DNA of 64,000 bases, taken from NCBI GenBank assembly GCA_031772625.1, contig CM062819.1, positions 825,261,003-825,325,002 on the forward strand, given 5' to 3'. This document shows, piece after piece, positions 44,073-57,327 of this stretch. Source of the DNA: Pinus tabuliformis. Taxonomy: Eukaryota; Streptophyta; Pinopsida; Pinales; Pinaceae. A program made the position numbers and the translations under genes. The notes under the pieces are model-generated. The model had not been told where the DNA came from. It did no database searches and saw only the letters and a list, made by a program, of their open reading frames with translations. Position 1 is the first letter of the stretch; each line of letters opens with the position of its first letter.

Positions 44073-46764
44073 GAGGAACTCTTTGAAGCCATGAGTTTTG
44101 ACTACCAAAGGAGTCCTTGGCCTGAGCCCTGCAAGGGGTTTGTTCAACAGAACTATTATGCGTAAGCCGCAAGGTTGCGTGGTTCCCTGTACCATATTGT
44201 ATATATAAGGTACGCATTTTCAAGTTTTGTATTCTATAACACAAGATTTTATATGAAGTTTATATGTGGGATGTATTAACTTCTTGTCTAGTGTTCCTAT
44301 TTATGTATACAGAACTTGGAATATTTCTCCTTTGGAAGTTTATGGTTGGTCCGTTCTGACAGGTATTGGTTCTCGAAACTGGCATATAGGTTAGGTTTTT
44401 CCACCTACATTGTGCACTTATCAGTTTCCTTTCCCATTTTGGCCTTAGGATCGACCCCACCAAGTTATGGTGTGGAACCTTCTCATTGCTTAGAAGTATC
44501 ATGACTTGTGTGGTAGAGCCTACCTTATCATGGGTGCCCTAGTTAGTACCTTGTTGTCGCTTGGCACTCATGCTGATTTTTGGTCCCTAGGCTTGGGAGT
44601 CCTCTTTAGTTCCGCCATGACTTATGCATTGAAGACTCATTCCTCTTAGCTTCTTTGCTTCGTTCTAGCCTTGTACCCTAGAGGCTCCTTTGTGTTGAGT
44701 TGTACTACTGCGTTGCATATTGACCACTTGCACCTTTTGGCTTAGAGCCGGCTTCACTTGGACTCGTGTTTAAGCCAACTTTTGACCATGACGACTGCAA
44801 AATCAACCTTGCATACCTTTGACTTCCGCAACTTGACACACCTTGACCCGTGGAAGGAACGCACCTTTGAGTGTCACTGACCAGTTTTCACCTCCCTGCA
44901 TTGTGCATAGGAACGTTCCATTCCCAGGAACTAGATCATCCATTTCACTGACACTCGTTCTTTCCACTATACTATAGCATTCTTTTATTCTTTTTCAAGC
45001 TTAACAAAAAAAGACAAAAAAATTAAATATTCCAAAAAAAGAGCGAGAACGGGACAATATTTCCATTTACTGTTGGCAGCTAGAGTCAGTCGTGTCGCCC
45101 TTGAACAAAGCACTCAAAGCAAAGTCTCCTCCGTTTGGGCAGGATTTAGTTTGACTTAGGTATGCCGTAACCTTTTTATTGAGTCAGTTCTCCCCTGATT
45201 GGTTATCTCTTCCAATCATATGGAGGGTTCGTTCGTGCCTCCTGCATGACGAACTTATACAGAGTCATCATATGCTGCCACATAGTCACATTGAGTCATG
45301 CTTTTGTTCAAGGGAAGTTAGCCTGAGTTGGCCTCTTTGCGGTGTCTCTTGACTCATTTTTCAGTCGGCCATCCCTGGTTGTCAGTATCATGTCTATCAT
45401 CACATCAGCTATATTGGTCCTTTACTTGTGCCGGTTTGAGAAGGTCTCCATTGACTTCTTGCTGGCGGGTCTTGTCCTTATCGACGACGACATCTTGCTC
45501 TGAGGACAGGCCTAGAGCTGCACCCTAGCCCTATTTTCATTATTGATAGGTCACCTTGTGCTCAGCATCGATTAGTATCATGGGTCTTTGACTGAGTGGT
45601 TTCCCTTGTGTTTGACATTAGCTTACATTATCACACATTGGGATTCATGCAGTACCTTGGTTTCCATTTGACCCTATTGGTGGATACCTCGCCTCTGTGT
45701 CAGCTTCCATTATTGGTTGGTTCAGAGGGTTTCTGTTGTGCGCTAGCCACATCTTGTGTACGCCGGAAACGTACTTCGGTTGGGTTACTACATCTCTTTC
45801 GTCCGATTCCTTCCACATTATTGGCCTACGGGTTACACTCACGCTAGATTGATGAAGGATGCCTTAATGCCTTCCTTCTAGCGGATCTTTCCCTATTGAC
45901 TTTGACTCATTGCTCTGGGGCAAAGATCTAGAGTCCATTTGGCAGTACCTTGGGGTTTGCAGTCATTAGTGGTAGATCCTTCGCTATCGACAGTGGGAAA
46001 CCATCATTGTATCCTGATCAATAGATTCTTACAAGTGTTCGACTCCAACTCATCTATTCACATTTGTTAGATTGTACTGGGTACCTTGACACTCATTATC
46101 ATTATCGGTGAGTAGTCTCGCGTTTGTTAATGGTATACATCAATGACCAGTAATCAAACGATTTCTCACATGGTCGACTTCAGATCATTTATTTCCATGG
46201 TGTAGAAATGTACCACGGTAGTCGGTGAAGACCTCAGGTTGTATCAACATTCATTGGTTCACTTGACAGTTGCTCTTGTTGATGCTAGTTGATACCACTC
46301 CACCTTATATGTTGCAGTCAGTCATGGCAACATTCTATATGCTGGCACCTGAGTTTGCAGTGTAGTACCATCCTATTCCATCATGTTCAGTTGGTACCTT
46401 CTAGGATCAGTCTTTGATATCAGTGATCCATTGTATCTTTCAACATCATTGACAGTCTTATATGTGATATTCAAACATGTACTTGTTCGATCATGATCAG
46501 ATGATCCATTATGTATTTTCCAGTCATTTATACTTGTATACTTAGTGGATCCGCTTGTACTTGATATGCATACATGCTTTACTTTTTCTGAGCATGGGTA
46601 TGCCCGCCTTAGACAATGTTTCTTTCTAATCTCCTTTTGTGGCTTGGCAGGCTGAATTTTGGTGAAGTCCTTCTCGGTTTTTTGACAGATTTCCTTTCCA
46701 TGTACTTGCTTAATACATTTCGGCCATCATGTACCCCTTCTGACCTCATATATTAGGGGGCATC
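44073..46764 (+). other. Noncoding 3' internal part of the gypsy-like element
   Basis: A 2.7-kb stretch with only short frames and no RT, RNase H or integrase motif in any frame. Parts at 46020-46200 resemble 60960-61100 of the relative (ATCTATTCACAT, GGTAATCAGATGG-type words). It ends with the purine-rich tract before the 3' LTR. Confidence 0.6.
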
Positions 46765-47778
46765 TGTTATAGCTCCAAATCTCACTCTTATGGTTTGTGA
46801 TGCTGCACTCATGGCCTAGGGAAACCCCTCCTTCCAAACCTGGTCCAAAATTTAAAAAACAATGTTTTATCCCTTATATGCGACATTGCCCTGAGTTAAA
46901 TGCGTGTATACGCGGGTAGGCATATACCCAACATGCGCATATGTATTAAAACACTTAAAAAAAATATAAAACTCCTTAATTTCGAGCGGAGATCGCGGGT
47001 TTTACCTGCTGATCACCTGTTAGTGCCCATGGCCCAAATGTTCCCAACCAACTCCCAACTAAAAAACTACTTTGGGAGAGGTATAAAAAGACCTCAATGG
47101 GAAGGCCTAGGGGAGGAGAGAAGAGAGAGAAAGGTTATTATGCTGAGATTTTTCCCTGACCAGGTCTGAAGATCCTTGTGCCTCTTGCACTTCCCCCATT
47201 TGTACAGGAAACCCTTGTTTCCTTGTGTGTTGATGTTCATCCACTACTTGTGACATCATGGAATAAGTCATGGAAGGAGTTTGTTAAAGGCTTGAGGCCA
47301 GATGAATCCAGAAGAAGGCTTTGCTTGGAGCCTGCGAAAGGGTGACTCAGGTGAAATTATTCCTTTTCTGTACTTTATTTGTCTATAATAAAAGAAACAC
47401 ATGTCTTGGTTCCTGATATAAATCTTCTTCATGTTTATGATATTCATGTTGGAATTCATATGTGAATGGTTGTTTAAATTTCATAACTAACTACCTTTCT
47501 TTATAACATGAAGATGGTTTCTTTTTAAGGTTTTGTCCATATACTGCTGTGCTCTCCGGAATTGGTTGTTTTGCAGGACAAAGGAGCAAGAGGAACTCGA
47601 AGAAGGGTTTGGACCCTAAAGGACCTTCTCAAATGTAGGACCTAAGGTATGCCCCCCTTATCATAGAATTTGCTTATAATAGCATAATGACTGTGTGAAT
47701 GTGTGTTTCTCTGTATAGACAACTTTCAGTCTGCTAGGGTTTCAACCCAAAAGCCCTAGGGGAACATTTCCCTTAACA
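46765..47778 (+). repeat. Gypsy-like 3' LTR, 1014 bp
   Basis: Starts TGTTATAGC after TTAGGGGGCATC and ends CCTTAACA before TCTGT. Same length as the 5' LTR. Confidence 0.95.
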
Positions 47779-49030
47779 TCTGTTGACCAAAAAAACCAAC
47801 CGTGATCTTCCTCATCCAGATAGCCTCACATGCTACCTGACTTGTAGCCATGTACTCTGCCTCTGCCGAACTGAGTGCAACTAATCTTTGTTTCCTGCTG
47901 TACCAAGAAACTTTCGCTAAATCGATACTAAAGATCCCTTTTGATGTGGTTTTCCTGTCAGATGGACTCCATCGATCAAGCCTTGAAACTTCACTCCCTC
48001 TATTCCTCTGTACCATAACCCAAACTGAATAGTGCCTCTGAGGTATCTCAATACATGCTTTGGCGCCTTCCAATACATCTTTTAGGCCTAACCATCGCTT
48101 GACTAAGCTGGTTAACTGCATAACACATATCTGGTCATGTGTTCACCAAGTGCATGAGTGAACCCACAAGCTATTTGTAAACAATAGCTTCCACTACTTC
48201 CCCTGAAGTAACATCCTCGTTCCTCGAGTTACCAGCTAGAGGAATCTCCATGGGTTCATTGCTCTCCACGCAGAATCTCCTGAGTATGTCGTTGGCATAC
48301 TTTCCTTGAGATACAAATAACTCCCCATCTCTCTGCCATACCTCCATGCCAAGAAAGTAATGCATGAGCCCCATGTCCTTCATCTCAAACTCTCTTTCAA
48401 GGTCCTCCTTACAAGATTTGATGAGCTTCTCATCACCTGTCAGTATGAGATCATCTACATAAAGTACAATGATCAATAACTTACCTTCCACCACTATGTG
48501 ATACAGGTTCACATCTACTTCACTCTTCATGAAGCCCAACCCAATGAAGTAGCTATCTATCCTGGTGTACCAAGCACAGGGTGCTTGCTTCAGCCCATAC
48601 AATGCTCTCTTGAGTTGGCACACATGCGACTCACGGTCCAAGGTTTCAAAACCTTTGGGCTGCTCTATGTACACCTCTTCCTCAATCATGTCATTAAGGA
48701 AGGTAGTCTTCATATCCATCTGATGGATCTTCCAACCCATCTATGCTGATAGTGCCAAAATAGATCTGATTGACGAGTACCTTGCAACAGGAGAAAAGGT
48801 CTCATCATAGTCAATCCCCTCTACTTGTGAAAAGCCACGGGCCACAAATCTGGCCTTATGCTTCTCCACACTACCATCTACAACTTGCTTTACCTTGTAA
48901 ATCCAACAGGATCTCACAACTGACTTGTCCTCCGGTCTCGAGACCACATCCCAAACGCTGTTTTGAACTATGGAGTCATACTCGTCCACCATTGCATCAA
49001 CCCAAACCGGCTGTTGTAATGGTTCCTAAA
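47779..49030 (-). pseudogene. Copia reverse transcriptase and RNase H, N-terminal part
   Basis: RT starts near 49030 on the minus strand: SVWDVVSRPEDKSVV, KHKARFVARGFSQVEGIDY, ETFSPVAR, then TAG 48741-48743, then the in-frame QMDMKTTFLND, ALYGLKQAPCAWY and the catalytic LYVDDLILTG (about 48450). A stop at 48171 and a frameshift separate the RNase H part, which has ALSSAEAEYMATSQVACEAIW (about 47830-47890) and is cut at 47778 by the gypsy-like insertion. The remainder is at 39753-40015. Confidence 0.9.
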
Positions 49031-49389
49031 AGGAAGATGGTTCTGTCACAACACATGCACCCATATGTGCCATGTATCTAGTTACCTCTCTAGTGACCTC
49101 CTCTGTTTGCGCTAAGAAGAGGGTGCTCCCACATTCTCCCATGCATCATCCAATAATTTGTCAGCCTCTTTAGTGCGCTTTCTTCCCTCTCTAGAAGACT
49201 TAGCCCGAGTGGATGTCTCCACTCTCTGAACCTCTGCACATGGTTGCTCCACATTAATATGTGGCCCCTCAACCTTAGGAGCTAAAAGATCCTCATTCAC
49301 ATGTAGCTCAATCTCCCTCTTAAGGGATACTCGCATGGCCTTCTCCTCATCGAACCTGATATCCCTGCGAACCACTGCCGTCCGACTGG

Positions 49390-50215
49390 TCAACATGTAC
49401 ACCTGATAGTTGTGGCGTGTACCAATGAACCCTCAAAGATCCCTAACTTTGATGTTGGCTCAAGCTTCTTTCGTGCATCTTTGGTCACATGGAAATAAAC
49501 CGATGACCCAAAAATCCTGAAGTGACCAACATCTGGCCTCTTACCAGAATAAGCCTCCTTTGGTGTCTTCATCTCAAGTATTCGATGTGAGCTATGGTTT
49601 TGAACATAAACCGTTGTGTTTCATGCCTCAACCCATAAGTGTAGTGGTAGGCCATGATCATGCAACATCGCCCTTGTTGCCCTTACTATGCTCCTGTTCT
49701 TCCTCTCGGCAACCCCATCCTGTTGAGGGTTATGGGGTGCCGTTAACTCTCGTTTAATCCCTTCCGCTGCACAAAAGTTCTTAAACTCATTGGAGACATA
49801 CTCACCACCATTATCACTTCGTAGAGCTTTAACCTTCTTGCCAGACTCTTTCTCTACCAATGCTTTGAACTCACAAAACTTTGTGAAAATTTGATCCTTT
49901 TTTTGCATTAAAAAATACCCAACATTTACGAGAATAGTCATCAACAAATATAACATAATACCTGTGTTTGGCCGTGGACGCTGTCGAGAATGGTCCACAC
50001 ACATCTGAATGGACTCTCTCTAGAATAGACTCTGCTTGACTGTCTTTGTCTCCAAAGGAATACTTGGTGTATTTTCCCAAAGTACAACCCTTGCATGTAT
50101 CAACTTGCTCAAGCATACCTTTGGGAAGACCTGTATAGATTTGCTGCAATATCTTCAAAGCCCCATGATGCAAGTGGCCCAATCGCCTGTGTCACAACTC
50201 GTCGACGTCTTGGCT
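49390..50215 (-). pseudogene. Copia integrase
   Basis: The pre-integrase region reads LGHLHHGALK with CKGCTLGK (zinc-binding part, about 50080-50180), then the first catalytic Asp in VHSDVCGPF, the second in ALRSDNGGEYVSNEF and the Glu in PQQDGVAERKNR. A frameshift lies between about 50004 and 49900, and another stop or shift before 49572, where KTPKEAYSGKRPDVGHFRIF continues. Integrases of this family join LTR DNA to the host. Confidence 0.9.
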
Positions 50216-50233
50216 CAACATCTTTTCCGCTTT

Positions 50234-50640
50234 TTAACTCAAAGCAACATAATCCTCTACCTCTATCTTATAGAGATTTTGAACTCGAATCCCTATCTTC
50301 TTTACTTTACTCGTGGCTGTGTGTCGAAGGAATGTATTTCCTTTCAAAAAGATCATATCATAGCCTCTATCCTCAAGCATGGAAACGGATACCAAATTCT
50401 TCGTCAATCCGGGTACATGCATAACATTCTTTAAGGTGAGTGGAGCCACATGCTCCCTCTGAAAAGTAATAGTGCCCACACCAATAACACTATACTTAGC
50501 GTCATCACCAATCTCGATATGCATCTTGAGATATTTCTCCTCCAGTTCACTGAATAACTCTTTGTTGCCAGTCATGTGGAAAGAAGCTCCACTATCTAAG
50601 TACTAGACACTTCCCATCATTGAAGACACCATGCATGTAA
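50234..50640 (-). pseudogene. Copia protease
   Basis: The active-site motif YLDSGASFHMTG lies at about 50565-50605, with a stop codon just before it where Trp is usual. Then VMHVPGLTKNLVSVSML and GNTFLRHTA, the typical copia protease and linker. Confidence 0.85.
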
Positions 50641-51513
50641 TGAGGGAAAAGTCCAATTCGTATTGGCAGGCCAAAGCCTCACTCGCCGCTCCTCCTAAGG
50701 ACTTCTCCCTGGATTTCTTCAATGGACAATTTGTAGCAAAGCATCCCATCTTATGACAATGAAAGCATTTAAATTTCATTATGTCCTTCTTCTTACCTCC
50801 ATTATAAGAATATGATTTGGAACGAGAAATTTTACCTTTCCCCTTCCTCGCCTTAATTGCTAAGGCACAATTTTCTTCATCACCAGTCTTTGATTAAGAG
50901 CCATCCCTAGTATTCCTCCTGATCTCATCCTGTATCAAATCCGACCATAGTTGTTCCCAATATGGAAGCTTCTCCCAACCATTGACAAAGTCCTCATAAC
51001 TATCCAACCCTTTGGGAGTTCAAGAAGAGTAAGGATCACCATATTCTCCTCGATAACCGTGATTCCAACACTTCCAAATTCATCCTGACATTGAGTGAAT
51101 TTGGTTGGAATCGTCTCACATTTCTCCATCTTGATTTTACGAAGTTTATCCTTCAGTGCCAACTTCCTTTGATCACTGCAATTCTGATACAAGTTTGTCA
51201 ATGTTTTCCACATATCATGCAAGGTTTTCTTTCCATGGAGACTCTAGATAATATGATCTCAAACTCCCTCAAGGATTATCCGCCTTGCCTTCGCCACACA
51301 CTTATTCCACTCAGCCAAGTTCCGTGCATCAATAGCTGTTGGCTTAGGAATTGCTTGTTCAACAAATTCCTTCAAGCCATTGTCTTCTAGCACAACCTCC
51401 ATCCTGTTCCGCCAGGCTATAAAATTTGAGTTGCTTTCCAAGGAATACTCAAGCCTCAACCCATGGAACACCATCTGCCAATCCTGAAGTATGTATGCGA
51501 ATTCTACTTTCAC
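50641..51513 (-). pseudogene. Copia Gag
   Basis: Starts with a LEYSLESNSNFIAWRNRMEV segment near 51430, then MWKTLTNLYQN and LKDKLRKIKM (UBN2-type Gag), with a shift between 51259 and 51222 and a later one near 50935. The knuckle CFHCHKMGCFATNC at about 50735-50775 has Cys where His is usual. The 51513 start is an ATG about 215 bp after the primer site. Confidence 0.85.
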
Positions 51514-51726
51514 CTGTAACCCAGAAACTCAAAACTTCGAAATCTCCTCTAGAGAGATGATTTTAAATCAACGATATCTCCCTCATCTGAACTCCGATTG
51601 GGCTGATTTTTTTTTTGAATTTGGGTATATTTTCCCAAGGAATCCAGATCTACAATTTGTTTCTGAAAATTTTGCACAGAAATTATCAGATCTGCTCTGC
51701 AAAATCTCAACCCAAAAAACAATCTT

Positions 51727-51738
51727 GCTTCGATACCA
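51727..51738 (-). other. Copia primer-binding site
   Basis: TGGTATCGAAGC on the minus strand, directly at the LTR border. It differs from the common TGGTATCAGAGC at two positions. Confidence 0.85.
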
Positions 51739-52626
51739 TGTAGAAAATCCTGTAGATTCACAAGCTAATGTAATTTGCTAAAGCAAGAGACAAGAATCTA
51801 CTTCTACTCTTTACAGTGGAAGCCCATAAACATCGAGAAAACAATAATCAATAGAGGAAGAGAATCAAAGGCACATAACACAATAAATATTCAGGGAAAG
51901 CCACAACCCAAAACTCCACTATCTGTTTTGTATTAATATGGAAAATCAAGATAAAGTTACAATGCTTGTTCTCTCCAAAACAATCCCAACACTCAGCAAA
52001 TTCAATCTCCAACTCATAAGCAAGCTCAAGGCCAAATATTAGCCTCTTCACAAGCTCTCCAAGTCTCTATTCCAATGTGTAATTCCTATGAAGGATAGCT
52101 TGTATTTAAAGGGAAATAAAGCCTCTAAAAATAACGCAATCCCTCACGAATTAGTTCCTGATTGCAGGCATTACCAGTGCAACTCAGAAAAATCTAAAAC
52201 AAATAGTACACTGTCCCTGCACTCTAGTCTCAACTGGGTCTTTCTTAGAATCAACATGCATGAGTTTCTGATGAGTAAATATTCAGTTAACTAGAGTAGC
52301 ACTGGCGGAGTTCATTAGTATCACCATTGACTGTTAACTCACTATTAGTTCTCTCAATCAGTTTGAGAACTAATTTAACTGAACCGACTCACGAAACTGG
52401 GTCTTCTATTTTAAAACTCATAATTAACTCACATTGGACTCCTACAAAGTAGGGAGAATATATACATGACTTCCAAAAGACTTCCAACTCGAATTTCCTA
52501 AGTTAAGTAAGTTTAATAAACTTAATTTAACTATTTTAAGTTGCTATGAGAATAGAATTCGAATTTAATTCACAGTTTAATTCAAGGACAAATTAAACTG
52601 GAATTTCTTGTTGCTATTTCTTAACA
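51739..52626 (-). repeat. Copia 5' LTR (right), 888 bp
   Basis: TGTAGAAAATCC start and ATTTCTTAACA end, followed by CTCAA (52627-52631). Confidence 0.95.
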
Positions 52627-52631
52627 CTCAA
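52627..52631 (+). repeat. Right target-site duplication (CTCAA) of the copia element
   Basis: Second copy of 38873-38877. Confidence 0.9.
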
Positions 52632-53750
52632 CTTGGGGATAAGCATGGAAAAATGATACATTGTTGCATATACAACTTAATTTAGTTGAAGAATGCAACT
52701 AGTACACTCATAAAAACCAATTTAGGTGGCGTAAAACTTAGGGAAAAGGAGGGTGAGATTATTTGTTCCAAAATTAAAGCTACATGAAATTTTATTGTTA
52801 TAAAGTATGGGGTTAAGATAAATGAATTTGTGGGTAAAAGAACATGGTGATGAAATAATATGGGGAAGTTGAAATGTCCCTTAAAAACTAAAATACTTGT
52901 ATGGATAAGAATCTCCAATAATTTTTTGTGTAGCATATTTATAGGAAAATATATTGGGAGGGCCCTAGCATATGTAGCCTTTGCAAAAATATTGAAGACA
53001 TCATTAACCATTTACCCATTCATTATTGATTTTGAAGAGAACCTTTGAAATAATTCTTGAAGATAATATATGGAGATGTGAAATGGGAGAGGAAGACTAA
53101 TGTAGATTGTTTCAAGAACTAGAGCAACACCAACAAAAAAATGGATCATAGAGCATTTTCATGTTTAGTGGCTTGGGATTTATGAGTAACCATATTTGAT
53201 ATGAGCTATTAAGGAAGGATATTCTTCCTCTACATTGTGCTTTTAGGTAAGGTGATTCTTTGATTAGAATATCCAAGGATACTTAGGAAAATGTGGTTCG
53301 CGAGAGATGCTATATCTATCTAGAAATCAATCTATTTCATTCAAATCAACATTTGTATCAACTTCAAATAATAAATTAAATAAAGGTGCCTTATGGATCT
53401 TGTTAAAGTTGGCTGCTAAAAAAGGAATGACACACATTCAAATATTTAGGGATTGTAATCTTGGTATTAATTGGGTGACTAAAAATACCATTATGGAAAA
53501 TCTAATTTTACTCCCAATCATGGGAAAAACATAGAAGAAAAAATATCCTTTGTTAGCATATCATTCAATGATTTATACACGGAACTAAAGGAAAAAATTA
53601 ATGAGTTATAAAAGGAAGCGTTGCTCTTTCCAAAAGGTTTATTGTCATAATTACATCCAATTAAAGTGGAACTCTAATAGCAAAAACCAATCCATGCACT
53701 AAAAACTTTACCATGCAAGGAAGTCAAAAATTCATATTTTTGGAAGTTGT
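52632..53750 (+). pseudogene. Old LINE ORF2, zf-RVT and RNase H part (right of the copia insertion)
   Basis: Continues the frame cut at 38877 (TWG..AWKND). The zf-RVT region reads GKLKCPLKTKILVWI and GRALAYVAFAKI (about 52862-52990), and RNase H reads NNKLNKGALWILLKLA, THIQIFRDCNLGINWV (about 53370-53480) and ELKEKINEL, with stops. Two RNase H acidic positions are lost. The 3' UTR and any poly(A) were not recognised. It may reach about 53850. Confidence 0.8.
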
Positions 53751-54990
53751 TCCTAATTAGTTTTCTTAGTAATTTTGATGGCTAGGAGCTAGTCTTATTG
53801 TAATTTTTGAATTGCTATATGCCTCTTCTACATCCAAATAAATAGATGGACCATGAGTTTATAGAATGATAAAGAACTTCTAACCTTTATTTTGTAGAAA
53901 CAAAATAGAGTCCTAGTACTTTAGAGTGTATATCCTATTTTCATCTAGATATATCAAACATACTTTTTTATTCTTAAACAAAATCTTAAATAAACACCAC
54001 ACAAAACTAAAAAGCCACTTTTTTCCTAATTAATCCTTACAACTCCATGTATGATTTATCCTTTAAAACAACTAAAATAAAAAATACATAATGATTTTCA
54101 TTTTGAAGTTAGGTAATGAAATTAGGGTGGTTGGAAAGGCGCGATGGAGGATAGGTTGTTGTCGTCTTTGAGCTCTCTGTTTTTTGTCACCGCACCCACG
54201 TCTCTTGTTGCCTCCACAATTATCTCTCCATGGAATTGTTTGAGGTGTAACTGTCCCCCTTTGCATGATGGCCCTCTCCTTTAGTTGTTGGTGCTTCTTG
54301 CTTTAAGAGCGGATCACTTGACCTCTGAGGATGCTTGTGGGCTAGAAAATGGCCACCCCAGTATTCTTACGACGATATCATTCTTCTCTCACTCTCATAT
54401 CTTCATTCATATATCTGCATGTAAAAAGAATGTGTGCTAGGTGACTTCAAACATGGGGTTCTTCATAACAAAAGTCATTGTTCAAGTTAATTTCATTTAT
54501 CTGGTGCTATGTTCTTTGGATTCTAAGAAGACTCTACCACCAATGCCTCCACTAGGTATCCCTCCTCTTATAATCTCCTTTCCCGCTAGCCATCCTAAGC
54601 CCCCATCACCTTTGATAGAGAGTGACCTGAATGTTTTATTCCAAATTTTTGTGAAGAATATAAATGGGAAGACCTTTGTTTTCTAGGTTTGTGACTCATA
54701 ATTCGTCTCTTGCCTAATGTAGAGAATCCAAGACAAATGCGGCTTTCCCTCACATATTTTGTGTCTGCAATTTGAAGGGTATGTTCTCCATGAATCCCAG
54801 AAGCTCAAATCTTACAACATTAAAAGGCACTCAACCATTTTTCTGAATATAAGGCTTCACGAGAGTTATAGGCCATTTTGTCACATTCAACCAAATGACC
54901 TTGAACCTGGATCAATCATAATCCATTCACACTTTTCAATCATCTCCTACAAAGAAAAAATCATCCCCTTTCTAGAAGTTCCAAAAATTC
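53751..54990. other. Spacer, nothing recognised
   Basis: AT-rich, with a GC-richer patch at 54120-54300. Frames of 64-82 codons are open, without motifs. Confidence 0.4.
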
Positions 54991-55876
54991 AGCATCATAT
55001 TGGCTAAAAACCCTAATTTAGGTCCTCATCGCACTTTCCTAGTTCAGATAGTGCGATGTCACAGGTTGCATCAAAGGGAAAATTGTTGGTCAACACAAAT
55101 TGATTTCACTACAATTGTAATGATGCTTGAAATGAGGAAAAAATTAAATATAATTCTGAGGCTTCCACTTCTAGAGGCTTCTATCGTGGAAGTTTCCATT
55201 CTCTATTAAAAATGTCCTAAAATTAAGGTATTATCACTTATCCCATGGATCTTATCCCCTTCTAAAGTGGATCTTACCAAATTTCAATGGATCTACAACC
55301 TCCTCATTTCTCCTATAAATGCATTACCTACTATTGGGATTGGATTGGATTTTGGAGACTCTTAATTATGCCCTCATGTTGCTGATTTGTGCCTAGAGTT
55401 CCATAATCCATCCATGTGCTTGAGGTGTGATTAAAGGCTTGCTATTGTGGAAAGGGAAGGATAATATAATTGGGAGGGATTTACAAGGTTAATGCTTACA
55501 AGGGTTGTAATCTTCTCCTACGTTTATTAATACAAAAGTGCGTTGTTTTCCTATACATTATGTCTCATTTATGCATATGTAGAACATGAATCCTTGGCTT
55601 CTTATTTAGAGTTGTTTGTATATGTTATTAATATGTTTTGGTTTTCTTCCTTATTTTGGATGATTTGCAGGTTCCACTTATAGAAATTGGAGTTGAAGCT
55701 AAAGCTTGCAAGCAGGGAGAAGAATAGAGCTTGCATTGGTTCCCAAGTAGGTCTTTTTTCCATATTTCAAAGTTCTCCAAGGAAAGAATAACAATTTTGT
55801 CTTGTTTGTTTCTAGATCAAGCCACTAGGTCTAGGGAGGTTGCTTATGTCCATAGAAGGTACTTATCCATAACACA
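54991..55876 (+). repeat. Probable 5' LTR of the second gypsy-like element; outer border unknown
   Basis: The inner border is set by the primer site: ...ATAACACA, AC, TTGGCGACTCC. A TATTAATACAAAAG stretch near 55526 may belong to the promoter region. I found no TG border or 3' LTR partner with certainty, so the start is a placeholder. Confidence 0.4.
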
Positions 55877-55878
55877 AC

Positions 55879-55898
55879 TTGGCGACTCCACTAGGGGA
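55879..55898 (+). other. Primer-binding site of the second gypsy-like element
   Basis: TTGGCGACTCCACTAGGGGA, the same TTGGCGACT core as at 41038-41046 in the inner element, two bases after a CA end. Confidence 0.75.
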
Positions 55899-57327
55899 CA
55901 TGATGTTCTTTAGTGGTTTCCTTTGTCTAGACTTTTAGGACCTCTGAAATCGACTCTTTTTGGCTTGTTCACACTGTTATTGGACTTAGATAAGCTTGAT
56001 TTTGAACTTGGTTAGGGTTTGATTTACATGTTTTAAGAACAATTAGCCCCATCACGCTTTTTCTTTTGAGACAATGCGTTTCATTGCAGTTTCGATGCAT
56101 CACAGTTTTCTTGTGTAATAAGTGCAATGATTGGATTCATTACAATTTTTCTATGTATTAAGTGTGATGCATTTCAGTTTTCATTTATTTTAAGTGCAAT
56201 GCATCTTTCTGGTGCAGTTATACTACCTGTGATGATCCTATAAGTGCAAAATTTTTGCATTTTCCCTTATTTCGAATTCTGTTTTACTTGCAGTGTCTTC
56301 CTGAGTCTCTAGTTTGTCCAAGATCTCTGTAAAGCCAACAACCTATTTAGAATTATGTTTGATTGCCTTTTTTTTATGAGAGTTTGTTTCTTTTTGTTTC
56401 TTCTTGTCAATTAGAGTTTCCAATCATTTAGCTTGGTTATCGATTTATTAAAATACTTTCATGTTACAATTCTTATCCGTGTGAATGTTTTTGATTCAAT
56501 AATCTAGTCATGTTTCTTTTTTTCATTACATTGAAAATTGAAAAAGAAAAGAAAATAAAACTTCCATTTCTTCATGCATTAGGGTTTTGCATCTTTACAT
56601 TGGAATAATGAAAGTTGAATATCTTGTTTGGAAGTTCTTGTTTGCTGCATTATTGTTTGGAAATTCTTCCCTTCCTTAGATAGATCTTCATTGAATGAAA
56701 AGAGTTCATTTTCTCATGCTAGTTGCATTTTAGCAGTTCAGGTGAATTTGTTTCGAGCCTTGAAACTGAAACCTTAATTAAGATAAACATTAAAATTTAT
56801 CAATTATCCTAAGTTACATTTGGAACATTAATGACACATTTAGTGGTCTAGGCTAGAAGACGTGTTCCAACATCGTTAAATGTAGGAGTTGTCATTACTT
56901 GTCAGCGTTACATCTCAGGGATGGTTGGTTTTCCATGTACATCAAAGTATACTAAAACATTCTTCTGTGTACCTTCGGGTATATATGACAATTCTCCATG
57001 TACAATGAGTATATAGGAATTCTCCCATCGTATGGTTATGCATTAGACAACACTACTATGGACTGTGCTTCCACGTACCTCCCGGTATATTTTGGAAGTC
57101 CCCACTATGTTACAAACCTGCCATAGGTAACCGAGTCAGTCGCCTTGTTAACTGTGATACACCAAACACAACATTCATGGAGATTTCCTGCATGTACTTA
57201 ACCGTATATTGCAGTTCACAATTACTTGGTAAACCTTTTATGTCTAGTTACCCCTTTTATTTTTTATTTGTGTTTTTATTTTTCGTAATCAATTAATAAA
57301 CTCACTCTCTACTCCTTAGCAGACCTT
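55899..57327 (+). other. Leader of the second gypsy-like element
   Basis: A 1.4-kb noncoding stretch. At 56070-56220 the words GTGCAATG and CAGTTTTC recur. At 56930-57210 the word GTATAT follows CGGG or similar four to five times (TTCGGGTATATATG, CCCGGTATATTTTG, AACCGTATATTGC). It corresponds in place to 41035-42218. Confidence 0.5.

Larger units (their letters stand above)
40021..47778 (+). mobile_element. Non-autonomous gypsy-like element (7.76 kb) coding only a Gag/protease-like protein
   Basis: Two LTRs of exactly 1014 bp (TGTTATAG...TTAACA), a TTGGCGACT primer site three bases after the left LTR (41038-41046), and a purine-rich TTAGGGGGCA tract before the right LTR. Inside is one protein frame (42219 on) with zinc-knuckle remnant and aspartic protease, then about 2.7 kb with no polymerase. 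It sits in the RNase H of a copia element, so it is the youngest layer of the nest. A relative lies at 55-61.3 kb. Confidence 0.92.
38878..52626 (-). mobile_element. Ty1/copia retrotransposon, split by a gypsy-like element
   Basis: Bounded by LTRs of 875 and 888 bp (TGTAGAAAATCC...ACA) and a CTCAA duplication. Without the 7.76-kb inner insertion it is about 6 kb, a normal copia length. The minus-strand order Gag, protease, integrase, RT, RNase H is the copia order. It lies antisense within an old LINE. The primer site reads TGGTATCGAAGC. All coding blocks carry breaks. The 13-bp difference between the LTRs is one indel near the outer end. Confidence 0.93.
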
